A stretch of DNA of 64,000 nucleotides from CAYVVT01 sp964454335. Its GTDB lineage: Bacteria > Fidelibacterota > UBA8477 > JABMPR01. The translations under genes and the position numbers were made by a program. Location of the stretch: assembly GCA_964454335.1 (NCBI GenBank), contig CAYVVT010000013.1, positions 28,268 to 92,267 on the forward strand. Direction: 5' to 3'. Shown in pieces: positions 42,382-51,850 of this stretch; the stretch's first letter is position 1; every line of letters begins with the position of its first letter. The notes under the pieces are model-generated. The model saw only the letters and a list, made by a program, of their open reading frames with translations, was not told where the DNA came from and did not search any database.

Positions 42382-43665
42382 ATGATCCTGCTTCCATTCT
42401 GTGGAACCATTTATAATCCTGAAAAGTTTCCGAACCTGTCGGACATCCTGGCACCCCCTTACGATGTGATCTCGCCGGAAGAGCGGCGCTTCTTTCTCAG
42501 CCGCTCATTGTACAACTCTGCAAGGCTCATTCTGGGTGAACAGAAGCAGGGAGACTATTTCGAAGATTCTTTCTACGAGAATGCCCGTGATTCGATGAAA
42601 CAATGGCGCGAAGAGGGTATCCTGCTGCATCTCGAGCAACCAGCGATCTTCTATCTACACCAGTTCTTCAAGGGCCCAGACGGAGCCGATCATATCCGCA
42701 AGGGCTTCATAGCACTGATGCCTATCGAGGAATATGGGCCGGATACTGTCCGAGCCCACGAACGCACCATGAAAGGACCCATCTTCGACAGGCTGCGTCT
42801 CACAGAGACCGCTCGGACCAATTTCAGCCAGATCTTCTTCACATATCAGGATGAGAAAAATCAGGTGGTCCAGGTTCTGGATGAAGCTATCGGTAAAGCC
42901 AGTCTCAAACTGGATGGGGAAGACACCGCCAGCGGTGTTGAGAATATCTGCTATCTGATCCAGGATGAGGAAGCCATCACGGAGGTGCAGAGTCTCATGG
43001 AGGATGAACCCGTATTCATCGCAGATGGACATCATCGGTATGAGACGCTGAAACAGTACCGTGACAAGCGTTGTGCCGAGACGGGTATCAGCGAGACCGA
43101 TGCCAATTACATCATGGGTTATTTCGCCTGCTCCCAGGATCCAGGTTTGCAGATCTATCCCACTCACAGGACCGTCCACGATCTTGCAGATTTCAGTGAT
43201 AGCAAACTCATGGCTGGGATCTATGAACATTTTGAGGTTCTCAACATGGATGCCGATGACATCGAACTCGGTCATGACCACCGTGTCATGGTGATGTCGA
43301 ATCCCAGTGGTGAGATCTTTTCCCTCCGGCTGAAGGATGACGTCTATCTCGATCTCAAACATCAGTTGAGCGATCCCCTTCTCGCCGAGATGGATACTGT
43401 GATCCTTGAGGAAGTGGTCTTCAAGAAGATCATGGGATTGTCCGACGATGAGATCCACAGCCATAGCAATATCAATTTCCATCACGATCTGACCACGTTC
43501 TGGGAGGATCTCAGGGGAGATGCCCAGGCAGGGTGGATCCTGAACTATCCGAATACGCAGGTCATTTTCGAACTGGCCGGCCGGGGACTGCGGCTACCGC
43601 AGAAAAGCACATATTTCTATCCGAAGCTGCCCACGGGTTTCGTTTTCCGCGAACTCGAAGACTAA
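42382..43665 (+). CDS. DUF1015 family protein
   Basis: Protein of 427 residues with the DUF1015 hallmarks: ILAPPYDVISPEERRFFLSRS, then IKHI-like VRAHERTMKGPIFDRLRL, VFIADGHHRYETLKQYRD and a C-terminal VIFELAGRGLRLPQKSTYFYPKLPTGFVF. The family has no established biochemical role, though the HHR/DGHHRYE segment resembles a nuclease or kinase-like active site. It is next to an aminotransferase and serA, an arrangement also seen in other bacteria, which points to serine or glyoxylate metabolism. Confidence 0.9.
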   Translation: MILLPFCGTIYNPEKFPNLSDILAPPYDVISPEERRFFLSRSLYNSARLILGEQKQGDYFEDSFYENARDSMKQWREEGILLHLEQPAIFYLHQFFKGPDGADHIRKGFIALMPIEEYGPDTVRAHERTMKGPIFDRLRLTETARTNFSQIFFTYQDEKNQVVQVLDEAIGKASLKLDGEDTASGVENICYLIQDEEAITEVQSLMEDEPVFIADGHHRYETLKQYRDKRCAETGISETDANYIMGYFACSQDPGLQIYPTHRTVHDLADFSDSKLMAGIYEHFEVLNMDADDIELGHDHRVMVMSNPSGEIFSLRLKDDVYLDLKHQLSDPLLAEMDTVILEEVVFKKIMGLSDDEIHSHSNINFHHDLTTFWEDLRGDAQAGWILNYPNTQVIFELAGRGLRLPQKSTYFYPKLPTGFVFRELED

Positions 43666-43713
43666 TGCGCAGCAGACAGTCATGAATCCCTAAACAGTTA
43701 GCAGGAGTGCGGC

Positions 43714-44799
43714 ATGGAAAAATTATTCATACCAGGTCCGACGCACGTCGATCAGTTGATCCTGGATTCACTCTCACACTACCCGATGGGTCATCGTACA
43801 CAGCGCTTCCGGGATCTGTTCTCACAGGTTCAGTCCGGATTGAAGGGAGTGTTGTTCACGAATGCCACAGTCCTGCTGTCTACGAGTTCGGCCACAGGCT
43901 TGATGGAAGCATCTGTCCGCAATCTGTGCAAAAAGCGGGTGGCCAACTTCACCTGCGGAGCATTTTCCGAACGTATGGCCAGCATCACCGATATCTGCGG
44001 TTTGCCGCAGGACGTCTTCCAGACGGAGTGGAGACGCGCCACCCGACCTGAAGAGGTCCGTTCTGCTTTGAGCACCGGTAAATATGATGTGGCCACCATC
44101 GTCCACTGTGAAACATCTACGGGTGTTATGAATCCCCTCCAGGAAATTGCGGAGGTGGTCAAGGAATTCCCTGATGTCCTCTTGGTAGTGGATGCTGTCA
44201 GCAGCATGATGGGTGTGCCCATCCACGTGGATGACTGGGAACTGGACGTGGTCCTGGCCAGCGTACAGAAGGCCTGGGCACTACCGCCGGGATTTGCAGT
44301 GGCCGCCGTTTCTGACAAGGCCCTGGAACGCAGCAGCGAGATCCAGGGCTCACAGAAGGGATTCTACTTTGATTTTGTGCGCATGGCCAAGTCGGGTGAA
44401 AAGAACCAGACTCCCGTCACACCCAGCATCCCGCATCTTTATGCACTTTCTCGTCAACTGGAACGCATTGGTGCCGAGGGGCTGGAGAATCGCTGGGAAC
44501 GTCATCGCAGCATGGCCCAGACCGTTCGCAGCTGGGGTGCGGAATCCTTCGGATTGTTTGCTGAACCCGGTGCTGAATCGGATACGCTCACCTGTTTCTC
44601 CAATAAACAGGGTATCGATCTCATCGAGCTGGTCAGCCGTGTACAGAACAGGGGTTATCTCATCTCAGGAGGTTACGGAGATCTGAAAGGCAAGACCTTC
44701 AGACTGGCCCACATGGGCGATCTGGAACATCGCGATATCGAAGAAGTACTCGCCATCATCGATGAGGAGGCTCAGTGGCTGCCATTAAAGTCCTCATAA
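43714..44799 (+). CDS. Class V aminotransferase (alanine-glyoxylate/phosphoserine type)
   Basis: PLP enzyme of 361 residues. The first residues FIPGPTHVDQLILDSL and PMGHRTQRF match the alanine-glyoxylate/serine-pyruvate aminotransferase family. CETSTGVMNPL and VVDAVSSMMGVP contain the PLP Asp, and the Schiff-base Lys186 lies in LASVQKAWALPPG. Followed by serA with a 25-nt overlap, it probably converts 3-phosphohydroxypyruvate to phosphoserine (a SerC analogue), or glyoxylate to glycine. It has an ATG start with GCAGGAG 7 nt upstream. Confidence 0.88.
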   Translation: MEKLFIPGPTHVDQLILDSLSHYPMGHRTQRFRDLFSQVQSGLKGVLFTNATVLLSTSSATGLMEASVRNLCKKRVANFTCGAFSERMASITDICGLPQDVFQTEWRRATRPEEVRSALSTGKYDVATIVHCETSTGVMNPLQEIAEVVKEFPDVLLVVDAVSSMMGVPIHVDDWELDVVLASVQKAWALPPGFAVAAVSDKALERSSEIQGSQKGFYFDFVRMAKSGEKNQTPVTPSIPHLYALSRQLERIGAEGLENRWERHRSMAQTVRSWGAESFGLFAEPGAESDTLTCFSNKQGIDLIELVSRVQNRGYLISGGYGDLKGKTFRLAHMGDLEHRDIEEVLAIIDEEAQWLPLKSS

Positions 44800-46355
44800 G
44801 CGATCCCCTTTCCCCGGCAGGGATCGACCTTCTGAAGGAAGCCGGCATCGAGGTCATCGAGAAGACCGAAGGCGGGCGGGAATCCTATCAGTCAGTGCTT
44901 CCGGAGATCGATGGCTGGATCGTACGCAGTGGTACTCGGGTCAGTGCAGAGGATATTGCGGCAGCCACCCGGCTGAAGGCCATCGGTCGTGCGGGTGTCG
45001 GTGTGGACAATATCGACCAGAAAGCCGCTACGCATAAGGGCGTGGTGGTCATGAACACGCCAGGTGGGAACACGGTTTCCGCCGCTGAACACACCATTGC
45101 CCTGCTCATGTCACTTGCCCGCAATGTCCACCTGGGACACGGTAGTATGGCAGCCGGCCGCTGGGATCGAAAGAAACTTGTCGGTACCGAATTGATGGGT
45201 AAGACCATGGGTGTTATCGGCCTGGGACGTATAGGCCAGGAAGTTGCCAAACGCGCCCAGGGGCTGCAGATGAACGTCCTGGGCTTTGATCCTTACCTGG
45301 ATGCCGATCATGTCCGTATTCAGGATCTTGAGTTCACAACATTCGAGGAATTATTGGAGCAGGCGGATGTGGTGACCCTGCATCTGCCCAAGAGTGCGGA
45401 GACCATCGACCTCATCGACAGAGCGCAGTTTGAAAGCATGAAGGAATCGGCCTTCCTCATCAATTGTGCTAGAGGTGGTATCGTGAATGAAACTGCCCTG
45501 GCCCAGGCCCTCGAGAACAATGCGATCGCAGGGGCTGCGGTGGACGTCTACAGCTCTGAACCACCTGAAGACAATCCGCTACTCAAAGCGCCGAATATCG
45601 TACTTACACCGCATCTGGGTGCATCCACCCGGGAAGCGGGGGAGAATGTAGCCACCCAGGTTGCCAGGCAGGTCCGGGATTACCTCCTTGAAGAGACACT
45701 CGCCAATGCGGTCAACCTGCCCATCAGCGATCTGAAGAAACTCCAGGTCATCCAGGCGGAGCTGGCCTTGGCGGAACGACTTGGCTGGCTGCAGCATTAC
45801 CTGCACCAGGGTGTCATTGAGGAATTCCGCTTCCTGTTCACCGGCGATGCCGAATTCGTGCAGCCTCTTGAATTTTCAGCCATCAAGGGACTTGTTGAAG
45901 CCCGTCATGGCGATAATATCAATTTCATCAACGCCAGCGCAGTTGCAGAAGCCCGGGGCGTGCATGTGACCTCAGTTCATGATACCGATTTCAGTCGCAT
46001 TCCCAATGTCATTTCCCTGAGGGTGACTTCAAAACCGGATGAAGCATGGGAGATAACCGGCTATGTAGACAAGCGCGGTGGTCACCGTCTTATCCGCATC
46101 AATCAGTATCATCTCGATGTTCTGATGGATGGTCCGCTGTTACTTTTGCTGAATAAGGATGTACCAGGCGTGGTAGGAGAAGTTGGTACTGTCCTTGGTG
46201 CTGCAGGGATTAACATCGCGGAATATGCCCTGAGCAGAGACACTAAATCCGGACTGGCCCTTTCAGTGATCAAATCAGATGCACCGATGCCTGCTGAGAT
46301 CCTTTCCGAAATTGATCGGATACCTGCGGTTTCCAAAACCTACATCATGGATTAG
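44775..46355 (+). CDS. serA: D-3-phosphoglycerate dehydrogenase (long form with ACT domain)
   Basis: First enzyme of the phosphorylated serine pathway. The 526-residue protein has the catalytic domain with GRAGVGVDNIDQKAAT, the NAD motif GVIGLGRIGQEVAKRA and the catalytic region INCARGGIVNETAL and TPHLGASTREAGENVA. An intervening ASB domain is followed by a C-terminal ACT domain (LLLLNKDVPGVVGEVGTVLG) that usually binds serine. The start is GTG behind GGAGG, inside the aminotransferase gene. Confidence 0.96.
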   Translation: MAAIKVLISDPLSPAGIDLLKEAGIEVIEKTEGGRESYQSVLPEIDGWIVRSGTRVSAEDIAAATRLKAIGRAGVGVDNIDQKAATHKGVVVMNTPGGNTVSAAEHTIALLMSLARNVHLGHGSMAAGRWDRKKLVGTELMGKTMGVIGLGRIGQEVAKRAQGLQMNVLGFDPYLDADHVRIQDLEFTTFEELLEQADVVTLHLPKSAETIDLIDRAQFESMKESAFLINCARGGIVNETALAQALENNAIAGAAVDVYSSEPPEDNPLLKAPNIVLTPHLGASTREAGENVATQVARQVRDYLLEETLANAVNLPISDLKKLQVIQAELALAERLGWLQHYLHQGVIEEFRFLFTGDAEFVQPLEFSAIKGLVEARHGDNINFINASAVAEARGVHVTSVHDTDFSRIPNVISLRVTSKPDEAWEITGYVDKRGGHRLIRINQYHLDVLMDGPLLLLLNKDVPGVVGEVGTVLGAAGINIAEYALSRDTKSGLALSVIKSDAPMPAEILSEIDRIPAVSKTYIMD

Positions 46356-47780
46356 ATGGAATTTGAGACTGTCATAGGACTTGAGGTTCACGCTCAGCTG
46401 AAGACCGAGAGCAAAGTGTTCTGTGGTTGCCCCACGACCTACGGTGCTGAGGCAAATACCCAGACCTGCCCAGTTTGCCTGGGTCTGCCAGGTGCTTTGC
46501 CGGTGTTGAATGAAATGGTCATTGAATACGCCCTACTGGCAGGACTGGCCTTGAATTGTGATATACGTGAACATTCAAGGACTGCCCGGAAAAACTACTT
46601 CTATCCCGATCTCCCCAAGGGATATCAGATCTCGCAGTACGATGAACCCCTCTGCGAGGGAGGCTCACTGACCATAAGCGTTGGACAGGAACAGAAGCGC
46701 GTGGGGATCACCCGCATCCACATCGAGGAGGATGCCGGTAAATCTCTGCACGGCTATGCTGACGGGACCGCGGTGGATTTCAATCGCTGCGGTATTGGTC
46801 TCATCGAGATCGTAAGTGAGCCCGAGTTGAATTCCCCGGCCGAGGCAAGGGCCTATCTCACCCAATTGAAACTCCTGCTCGAGTACCTGGACATCTCAGA
46901 CTGCAACATGGAAGAAGGCTCACTGCGTGTGGATGCGAACCTGTCCCTGCGACCTGCAGGATCGAAGGTCCTGGGCACCAAGACCGAAGTGAAGAACATG
47001 AACTCGTTCCGCTCGGTTGAACGTGCCCTCAGTGCCGAAGTTGATCGCCAGCAGAAGATCCTTCTGGATGGCGGCAGCATCGAACAGGTGACCATGTTGT
47101 GGAACGATGCCACCGGGACAGCCAGTATCATGCGCACGAAAGAGGAAGCGCACGACTATCGATACTTTCCCGAACCGGACCTGGTTCCGGTCACCATACC
47201 CGAAAAACTTTTGGCCAAAGTCATGCAGCTCCTCCCTGAGTTGCCTGATGCGAAGATGAAACGTCTGCGTTCTGCGTATGATCTGTCATCGGAGGTGCTG
47301 GCAACCCTGACGGCCCAGCACGAGTTGGCGGATTATTTTGAAACTCTGGTGGCGACAGGCATCGATCCGGGTCTGTGTGGAAATTGGTTAAGCACAGAAG
47401 TCCTCCACTATTTGAACGAAACCGAACAGTCCATTCAGGATGACTTCATGCCGCCTGCAAGGCTCGCAGAGCTGCTGGCCGAGATCGAAGCTGACAGGAT
47501 ATCCTATCAGTCAGGAAAGAAGGTCTTTGAAGCCATGCTTGCGGATCCCGGGGCGCGGGTCGATGCGTTGATTACCGATCTCGGGGTGCAGCAGGACAGC
47601 GATGAATCCTCACTGGAACAGCTTGTGAGCCAGGTCATAGCGGAACATCCGGCTGAATTCGACCGTTTCAAAGCTGGACAGGCCCAGTTGATGGGCTTTT
47701 TCATGGGGCAGATCATGCAGCGTTCCAAGGGCCGGGCCAATCCGAAAATGGTTCAGGAACTGCTGAAGAAATGCTTATAA
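46356..47780 (+). CDS. gatB: Aspartyl/glutamyl-tRNA amidotransferase subunit B
   Basis: Kinase/amidotransferase subunit of GatCAB, which makes Gln-tRNA(Gln) and/or Asn-tRNA(Asn) from mischarged tRNAs. The 474-residue sequence has GLEVHAQLKTESKVFCGCP with TCPVCLGLPGALPVLN (zinc-binding Cys), KNYFYPDLPKGYQISQYD and the conserved IGLIEIVSEPE. The C-terminal YqeY domain ends in GQIMQRSKGRANPKMVQELL. It abuts the serA stop directly; gatA and gatC are not in the window. Confidence 0.97.
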   Translation: MEFETVIGLEVHAQLKTESKVFCGCPTTYGAEANTQTCPVCLGLPGALPVLNEMVIEYALLAGLALNCDIREHSRTARKNYFYPDLPKGYQISQYDEPLCEGGSLTISVGQEQKRVGITRIHIEEDAGKSLHGYADGTAVDFNRCGIGLIEIVSEPELNSPAEARAYLTQLKLLLEYLDISDCNMEEGSLRVDANLSLRPAGSKVLGTKTEVKNMNSFRSVERALSAEVDRQQKILLDGGSIEQVTMLWNDATGTASIMRTKEEAHDYRYFPEPDLVPVTIPEKLLAKVMQLLPELPDAKMKRLRSAYDLSSEVLATLTAQHELADYFETLVATGIDPGLCGNWLSTEVLHYLNETEQSIQDDFMPPARLAELLAEIEADRISYQSGKKVFEAMLADPGARVDALITDLGVQQDSDESSLEQLVSQVIAEHPAEFDRFKAGQAQLMGFFMGQIMQRSKGRANPKMVQELLKKCL

Positions 47781-47808
47781 TCATCGAAAATACTTAGAGA
47801 GGTACCTT

Positions 47809-48225
47809 ATGGCGGATGAAGAGAAGAAACAGGAAGGACAGGATCCAGTCGAGGATCGTTTTTCACGTCTGATCAAGGACGTTAAAAAGGGTCTGAAGGA
47901 TATCGGTTCGACGGCCGTTGAAAAAGCGGAGGAATTTGGTAAGATCGCCTCTGAGAAGGCCGAGGAATTGACAAAAACCGGGAAGATCCGGCTTGATGTC
48001 ATGCAGCTCAAGCGTAACAGGAACAAGGTCTTATCTGAACTGGGTTCAGAGGTCTTCGACCTGCATACGGCCAAGAAACTGAAGGATCTCGAGAAAAGTG
48101 ATACCTTCAAGGCCAGTATTGATCAGATCAAGTCGCTGGATGTGGAGATCAGCGACAAAGAAGCTGAGATCGAACGGATCCAGGAAGAGGAAGCCAATGA
48201 GCCTGAAGAGGAGGCAAAGTCATAA
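47809..48225 (+). CDS. Small acidic/basic coiled-coil protein
   Basis: Protein of 138 residues, not recognised. It has no signal peptide or membrane helix. Charged, heptad-like sequence (TAVEKAEEFGKIASEKAEELTKTG, then LEKSDTFKASIDQIKSLDVEI) suggests two long helices, and the ends are acidic. It might be a phasin-like or cytoskeletal coiled-coil. It lies 28 nt after gatB and before a large hairpin. Confidence 0.7.
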   Translation: MADEEKKQEGQDPVEDRFSRLIKDVKKGLKDIGSTAVEKAEEFGKIASEKAEELTKTGKIRLDVMQLKRNRNKVLSELGSEVFDLHTAKKLKDLEKSDTFKASIDQIKSLDVEISDKEAEIERIQEEEANEPEEEAKS

Positions 48226-48240
48226 AACACAGTAAGATAG

Positions 48241-48296
48241 AACATTGTGTCGTGCATTCCACCGCTCTAGACGGGATGCAAAGTACAATGTTTTGT
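48241..48296 (+). terminator. Long imperfect hairpin after the coiled-coil gene
   Basis: AACATTGT (48241-48248) pairs with ACAATGTT (48285-48292), and inside it TGCATTCC (48253-48260) pairs with GGGATGCA (48273-48280, one G-T pair) around a 12-nt loop. TTTTGTCTTG follows, so it may work as a terminator. It could also be a short non-autonomous repeat. Confidence 0.5.
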
Positions 48297-48363
48297 CTTG
48301 AATTAATTTATGACCACTTATATACTTGGGTAATCGCGGAGGATGGTGCCAAACCAAGCGTAA

Positions 48364-49320
48364 ATGTTTCGGATAAAATCCCAACCTGATCCTCGTCCAA
48401 GTACTGGACTGAGGTTCTTTCTTATTAACGATCGTAAGAATTCGGTAAACGAGGTGTTTCTACCGGCTCGTCTGCTTTACGGTTTTGGCGTCGGCTTGGT
48501 CATTCTGGTCCTCGTGCTGGGGGCTGCAGCGATTGGCTATCTCAGTGATACACAGTATGCCCTGCGTGTCTCCAGTCTGAAGAGCCAGAATGCAGAATTG
48601 GTCAACATCCTTGAGGACATGAAAGTCCGTCTGGATGATGCTGAGACGCAGTTAAGCACACTGGTCAACAAGGATGAGGCCTTGAGGGTATATGCCAATC
48701 TGCCTCCCATCGATGACGATATTCGAGCACTGGGTACCGGAGGTACGATCTCTGAGATCAACCGGGGTTATGATAACCTGATTCCCAGCAGTGATGTGAG
48801 CTTTACCGAATTGATGGGGAATCTCGGAGCGTTGACACGCGAGATCAACCTGCAGCGCAACAGCTATGAACAGATCTATAACAAACTGAATAAAGACATC
48901 AACCGCTTACGTTTCACTCCCTCGATTTCACCCGTAACAAAGGGCTATCTAACTTCACCATTCGGAACGCGTCCTGACCCATGGACCGGCGAGATCCGTC
49001 CGCACCACGGCCAGGATTTTGGCGTACTTACGGGCACACCGGTATTCGCCACTGCCGATGGTGTTGTCAAGGCACGAAATGGCCGCACAGGGTATGGCAA
49101 GACCATCATCATCGATCATGGTTATGGCATCAAAACATTTTATGCCCATTTGAACAAGTACATGATCCGTCCAGGCGACAAGGTCAAGCGTGGACAGCTT
49201 ATCGCTTACTCAGGGAATACAGGTCGATCAACCGGACCGCACCTGCACTACGAGGTACGCATCAACAATGTTCCGGTGAATCCGCGCCACTACTTCCTGT
49301 CCGGTAAAATGGAACTCTGA
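48364..49320 (+). CDS. M23-family peptidoglycan endopeptidase with membrane anchor and coiled coil
   Basis: Protein of 318 residues. A cytoplasmic N-terminus leads into a helix (LLYGFGVGLVILVLVLGAAAIGYL) and a coiled coil (VSSLKSQNAELVNILEDM). The C-terminal LytM/M23 domain has PHHGQDFGVLTGTPV with the first zinc His and Asp, and TGPHLHYEVRINN with the HxH ligand pair. It cleaves peptide cross-links of peptidoglycan or activates other hydrolases from the periplasm. A clear terminator follows. Confidence 0.92.
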   Translation: MFRIKSQPDPRPSTGLRFFLINDRKNSVNEVFLPARLLYGFGVGLVILVLVLGAAAIGYLSDTQYALRVSSLKSQNAELVNILEDMKVRLDDAETQLSTLVNKDEALRVYANLPPIDDDIRALGTGGTISEINRGYDNLIPSSDVSFTELMGNLGALTREINLQRNSYEQIYNKLNKDINRLRFTPSISPVTKGYLTSPFGTRPDPWTGEIRPHHGQDFGVLTGTPVFATADGVVKARNGRTGYGKTIIIDHGYGIKTFYAHLNKYMIRPGDKVKRGQLIAYSGNTGRSTGPHLHYEVRINNVPVNPRHYFLSGKMEL

Positions 49321-49346
49321 TCATGCTCCACTAACTTTTATCATCC

Positions 49347-49378
49347 AAAGCCCCGAACTTCCGGGGCTTTTTTATTTT
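49347..49378 (+). terminator. Intrinsic terminator after the M23 peptidase gene
   Basis: AAAGCCCCG (49347-49355) pairs with CGGGGCTTT (49362-49370), followed by TTTATTTTTC. Confidence 0.88.
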
Positions 49379-49397
49379 TCAAACTATATTTCATAAC

Positions 49398-50423
49398 ATG
49401 CGCTACAGAGTTCCCATCGTGATCCTGGTCCTGGTCCAGACAATCGCCGCTCAGAATATCTCTATCAATGCTGTAGGCGATATCATGTTGGGCACAGATT
49501 TCCCCCACGGTTATCTACCACCGCCTGACAAGGAGAACATCCTGGAACCCATGCAGAAAAAGCTGCGGGATGCAGACCTGACCTTTGGTAATCTGGAAGG
49601 CGTTTTCTGTGAGGGTGGTGTATCTGAGAAATGCAGTGATGACACTTCCCGGTGTTTTGCATTCCGTATGCCGCCGCATTATGCCCAATTCCTGGCGGAT
49701 GCCGGTTTTGATCTCATTTCCCTGGCGAACAATCATACCTCGGATTTTGGCGACAGTTGTCTCACTGTCACGGAAGATCTGATCGATTCATTGGGAATGT
49801 CATGGTCAGGCCGTCGTGGCAGTTATGCTCTACGCCAGGTGGGAGATATCTCAGTTGGCTTCATGGCCTTCCACAGCAGCAGTCGTACTAATAACAGCCT
49901 CATGCTGGGAGCAGCACGTACCAGTATCTCCCGCCTGAAGGATTCGGTGGATGTGTTGATCGTTTCAATCCAGGGAGGTGCTGAGGGAAACCCGGCGATC
50001 CACTTGCCGGATACTGCTGAATACTACTATGAACAACCACGCGGCCACATGCGTCGATTCTGCCGCATGGCCGTTGATGCCGGAGCCGACCTGGTATTGG
50101 GGCATGGCCCGCATGTGCCCCGGGCTCTCGAGATGTACAAGGACCGGTTGATTGCCTACTCACTGGGTAATTTTGCTACTTACCGGCGCTTCAGTATGCG
50201 TGAGGCCCGCCAGTATGGCTGCATCCTTTCCATAGATATCGATGCCACTGGCCGATTCATGGGCGGCCGGATCGTGGGCACCATCCAGAGGAACTCAGGT
50301 ATTCCCTTCCCTGACCCGGAGAATCACTTTGCAGAACTTGCCAGTGCCCTGACACTCACAGACATCGAAGAGCCGCATCTGCTCATCGATCTTGATGGCA
50401 CCATCTACCCCCTGCGGCCCTAA
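49398..50423 (+). CDS. CapA/PgsA-family secreted metallophosphatase-like protein
   Basis: Protein of 341 residues with a signal peptide (RVPIVILVLVQTIAAQ). The domain is of the CapA type (calcineurin-like metallophosphatase superfamily): NAVGDIMLGTDF, DLTFGNLEGVF, ISLANNHTSDFG and LVLGHGPHVPRALEMYKDRL with IAYSLGNF are the diagnostic motifs. In other bacteria it is linked to poly-gamma-glutamate capsule synthesis, but no capB or capC is here. The role is unknown. It is a single gene between two terminator-like or promoter sites. Confidence 0.9.
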   Translation: MRYRVPIVILVLVQTIAAQNISINAVGDIMLGTDFPHGYLPPPDKENILEPMQKKLRDADLTFGNLEGVFCEGGVSEKCSDDTSRCFAFRMPPHYAQFLADAGFDLISLANNHTSDFGDSCLTVTEDLIDSLGMSWSGRRGSYALRQVGDISVGFMAFHSSSRTNNSLMLGAARTSISRLKDSVDVLIVSIQGGAEGNPAIHLPDTAEYYYEQPRGHMRRFCRMAVDAGADLVLGHGPHVPRALEMYKDRLIAYSLGNFATYRRFSMREARQYGCILSIDIDATGRFMGGRIVGTIQRNSGIPFPDPENHFAELASALTLTDIEEPHLLIDLDGTIYPLRP

Positions 50424-50456
50424 AACCAAACAAAGCATAGAGGACCGATCTTCTCC

Positions 50457-50485
50457 TTGTTGGCTCCTGAGGGGACGGATATATT
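50457..50485 (+). promoter_or_regulatory. Predicted promoter of the miaB operon
   Basis: TTGTTG (50457-50462), 17-bp spacer, TATATT (50480-50485), then CGCCCGG. It is 36 nt before the miaB start and is the likely promoter of miaB and the genes that follow it. Confidence 0.5.
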
Positions 50486-50520
50486 CGCCCGGTTTTAAAA
50501 AGGATCCGAACTGAACGAAT

Positions 50521-51843
50521 ATGAGCGACCACAAACACCAGAAGACCTATTTCATCGAGACATACGGTTGTCAGATGAACGTATATGACTCAGAACTCGT
50601 GGCGGGGATCCTGGAAAAGGAGGATTACTCCCGTTCTGAGAGTGTCGATGACGCTGACCTCATTTTCCTGAATACCTGTTCCGTTCGCGAAAATGCCGAA
50701 GAACGGGTCCACAAGCGGCTGGAGAACCTTAAAGCCCAGAAAAAAAGCAGTCCCGGGACCATGATCGGCGTACTGGGTTGCATGGCTCAGAATCTGAAAG
50801 AGGATCTCCTGGAGAATAAACCCTATGTGGATATCATCCTGGGGCCGGATTCCTATCGTCGTCTTCCCGGTCTGTTGAAAGAACGGACTGAAGAGCTGGA
50901 CCATGTGGTTGATACCCGCCTGAGTCGAATGGAAGTTTACGAGGGACTGTTTCCCGCGCGTAGAGAGGGGATCAGCGCCTGGATCTCCATCATGCGTGGA
51001 TGTGACAAATTCTGCACTTTCTGTATCGTTCCGTTCACTCGCGGTCGTGAACGTAGCAGAGAGATCGGTAGTATTGTCGCTGAGGTTGAATCCGTGGTTG
51101 AGCAGGGATTCAAGGAAGTGACCCTGCTTGGTCAGAATGTCAATTCCTACAGGCATGAGCAGGGTGGATTTGCCGAGTTGCTGAAACGGGTTTCGGATGT
51201 GGAAGGGATAGAGCGTATTCGCTATACGTCACCGCATCCCCAGGATTTCGATGAGGAACTCATCCAGCTGCACGCTACGGATCCAAAGATCTGCAACCAT
51301 ATCCATTTTCCGCTTCAGGCCGGCAGTGACCGCATTCTCAAGCGAATGAACCGCAGCTATACCCGGGTCCATTTCCTGGATCTTGCTCAACGCATGAGGG
51401 AGGTGATCCCCGGATTGTCGTTGAGTACCGATATGATCGTGGGATTTCCGGGTGAGACCGAGAAGGATTTCAGGGAAACTCTGGAGATCATGCAGGAAGT
51501 CAAATTCGATACCGCATTCACATTTAAATATTCCGCCCGTCCGGGAACAAAGGCCGCTGAGTATGAAGACACGGTGCCAGATGATGAGAAACAGCGGCGT
51601 CTCGAGGAAATGATCATTCTGCAGAAATCACACACCCTGGAGAGAAACCGGGCACACATCGGCGAGACGCTGGAAGTACTTGTGGAGAAGGATTCCAAGA
51701 AGTCCAGTGATCAACATCAGGGTAGGACACGTTCCAATAAAATTGTTATATTTGATAAAGCGAAAGAACGCCCGGGTGACTTTGTCAACACCGAGATCAC
51801 CGATGCAAGCGGCGTTACATTGTTCGGTAGACATGTAAAATGA
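50521..51843 (+). CDS. miaB: tRNA-2-methylthio-N6-dimethylallyladenosine synthase
   Basis: Radical SAM methylthiotransferase that modifies A37 of tRNAs. The 440-residue protein has the MTTase N-terminal Cys residues (TYGCQMNVYDSE, NTCSVRENAEERV, LGCMAQ), the radical SAM motif RGCDKFCTFCIVPFTRGRERS, and a C-terminal TRAM domain. The Cys set for both clusters is complete. It is followed 8 nt later by a LapA-like gene. Confidence 0.96.
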   Translation: MSDHKHQKTYFIETYGCQMNVYDSELVAGILEKEDYSRSESVDDADLIFLNTCSVRENAEERVHKRLENLKAQKKSSPGTMIGVLGCMAQNLKEDLLENKPYVDIILGPDSYRRLPGLLKERTEELDHVVDTRLSRMEVYEGLFPARREGISAWISIMRGCDKFCTFCIVPFTRGRERSREIGSIVAEVESVVEQGFKEVTLLGQNVNSYRHEQGGFAELLKRVSDVEGIERIRYTSPHPQDFDEELIQLHATDPKICNHIHFPLQAGSDRILKRMNRSYTRVHFLDLAQRMREVIPGLSLSTDMIVGFPGETEKDFRETLEIMQEVKFDTAFTFKYSARPGTKAAEYEDTVPDDEKQRRLEEMIILQKSHTLERNRAHIGETLEVLVEKDSKKSSDQHQGRTRSNKIVIFDKAKERPGDFVNTEITDASGVTLFGRHVK

Positions 51844-51850
51844 GGTGGAT

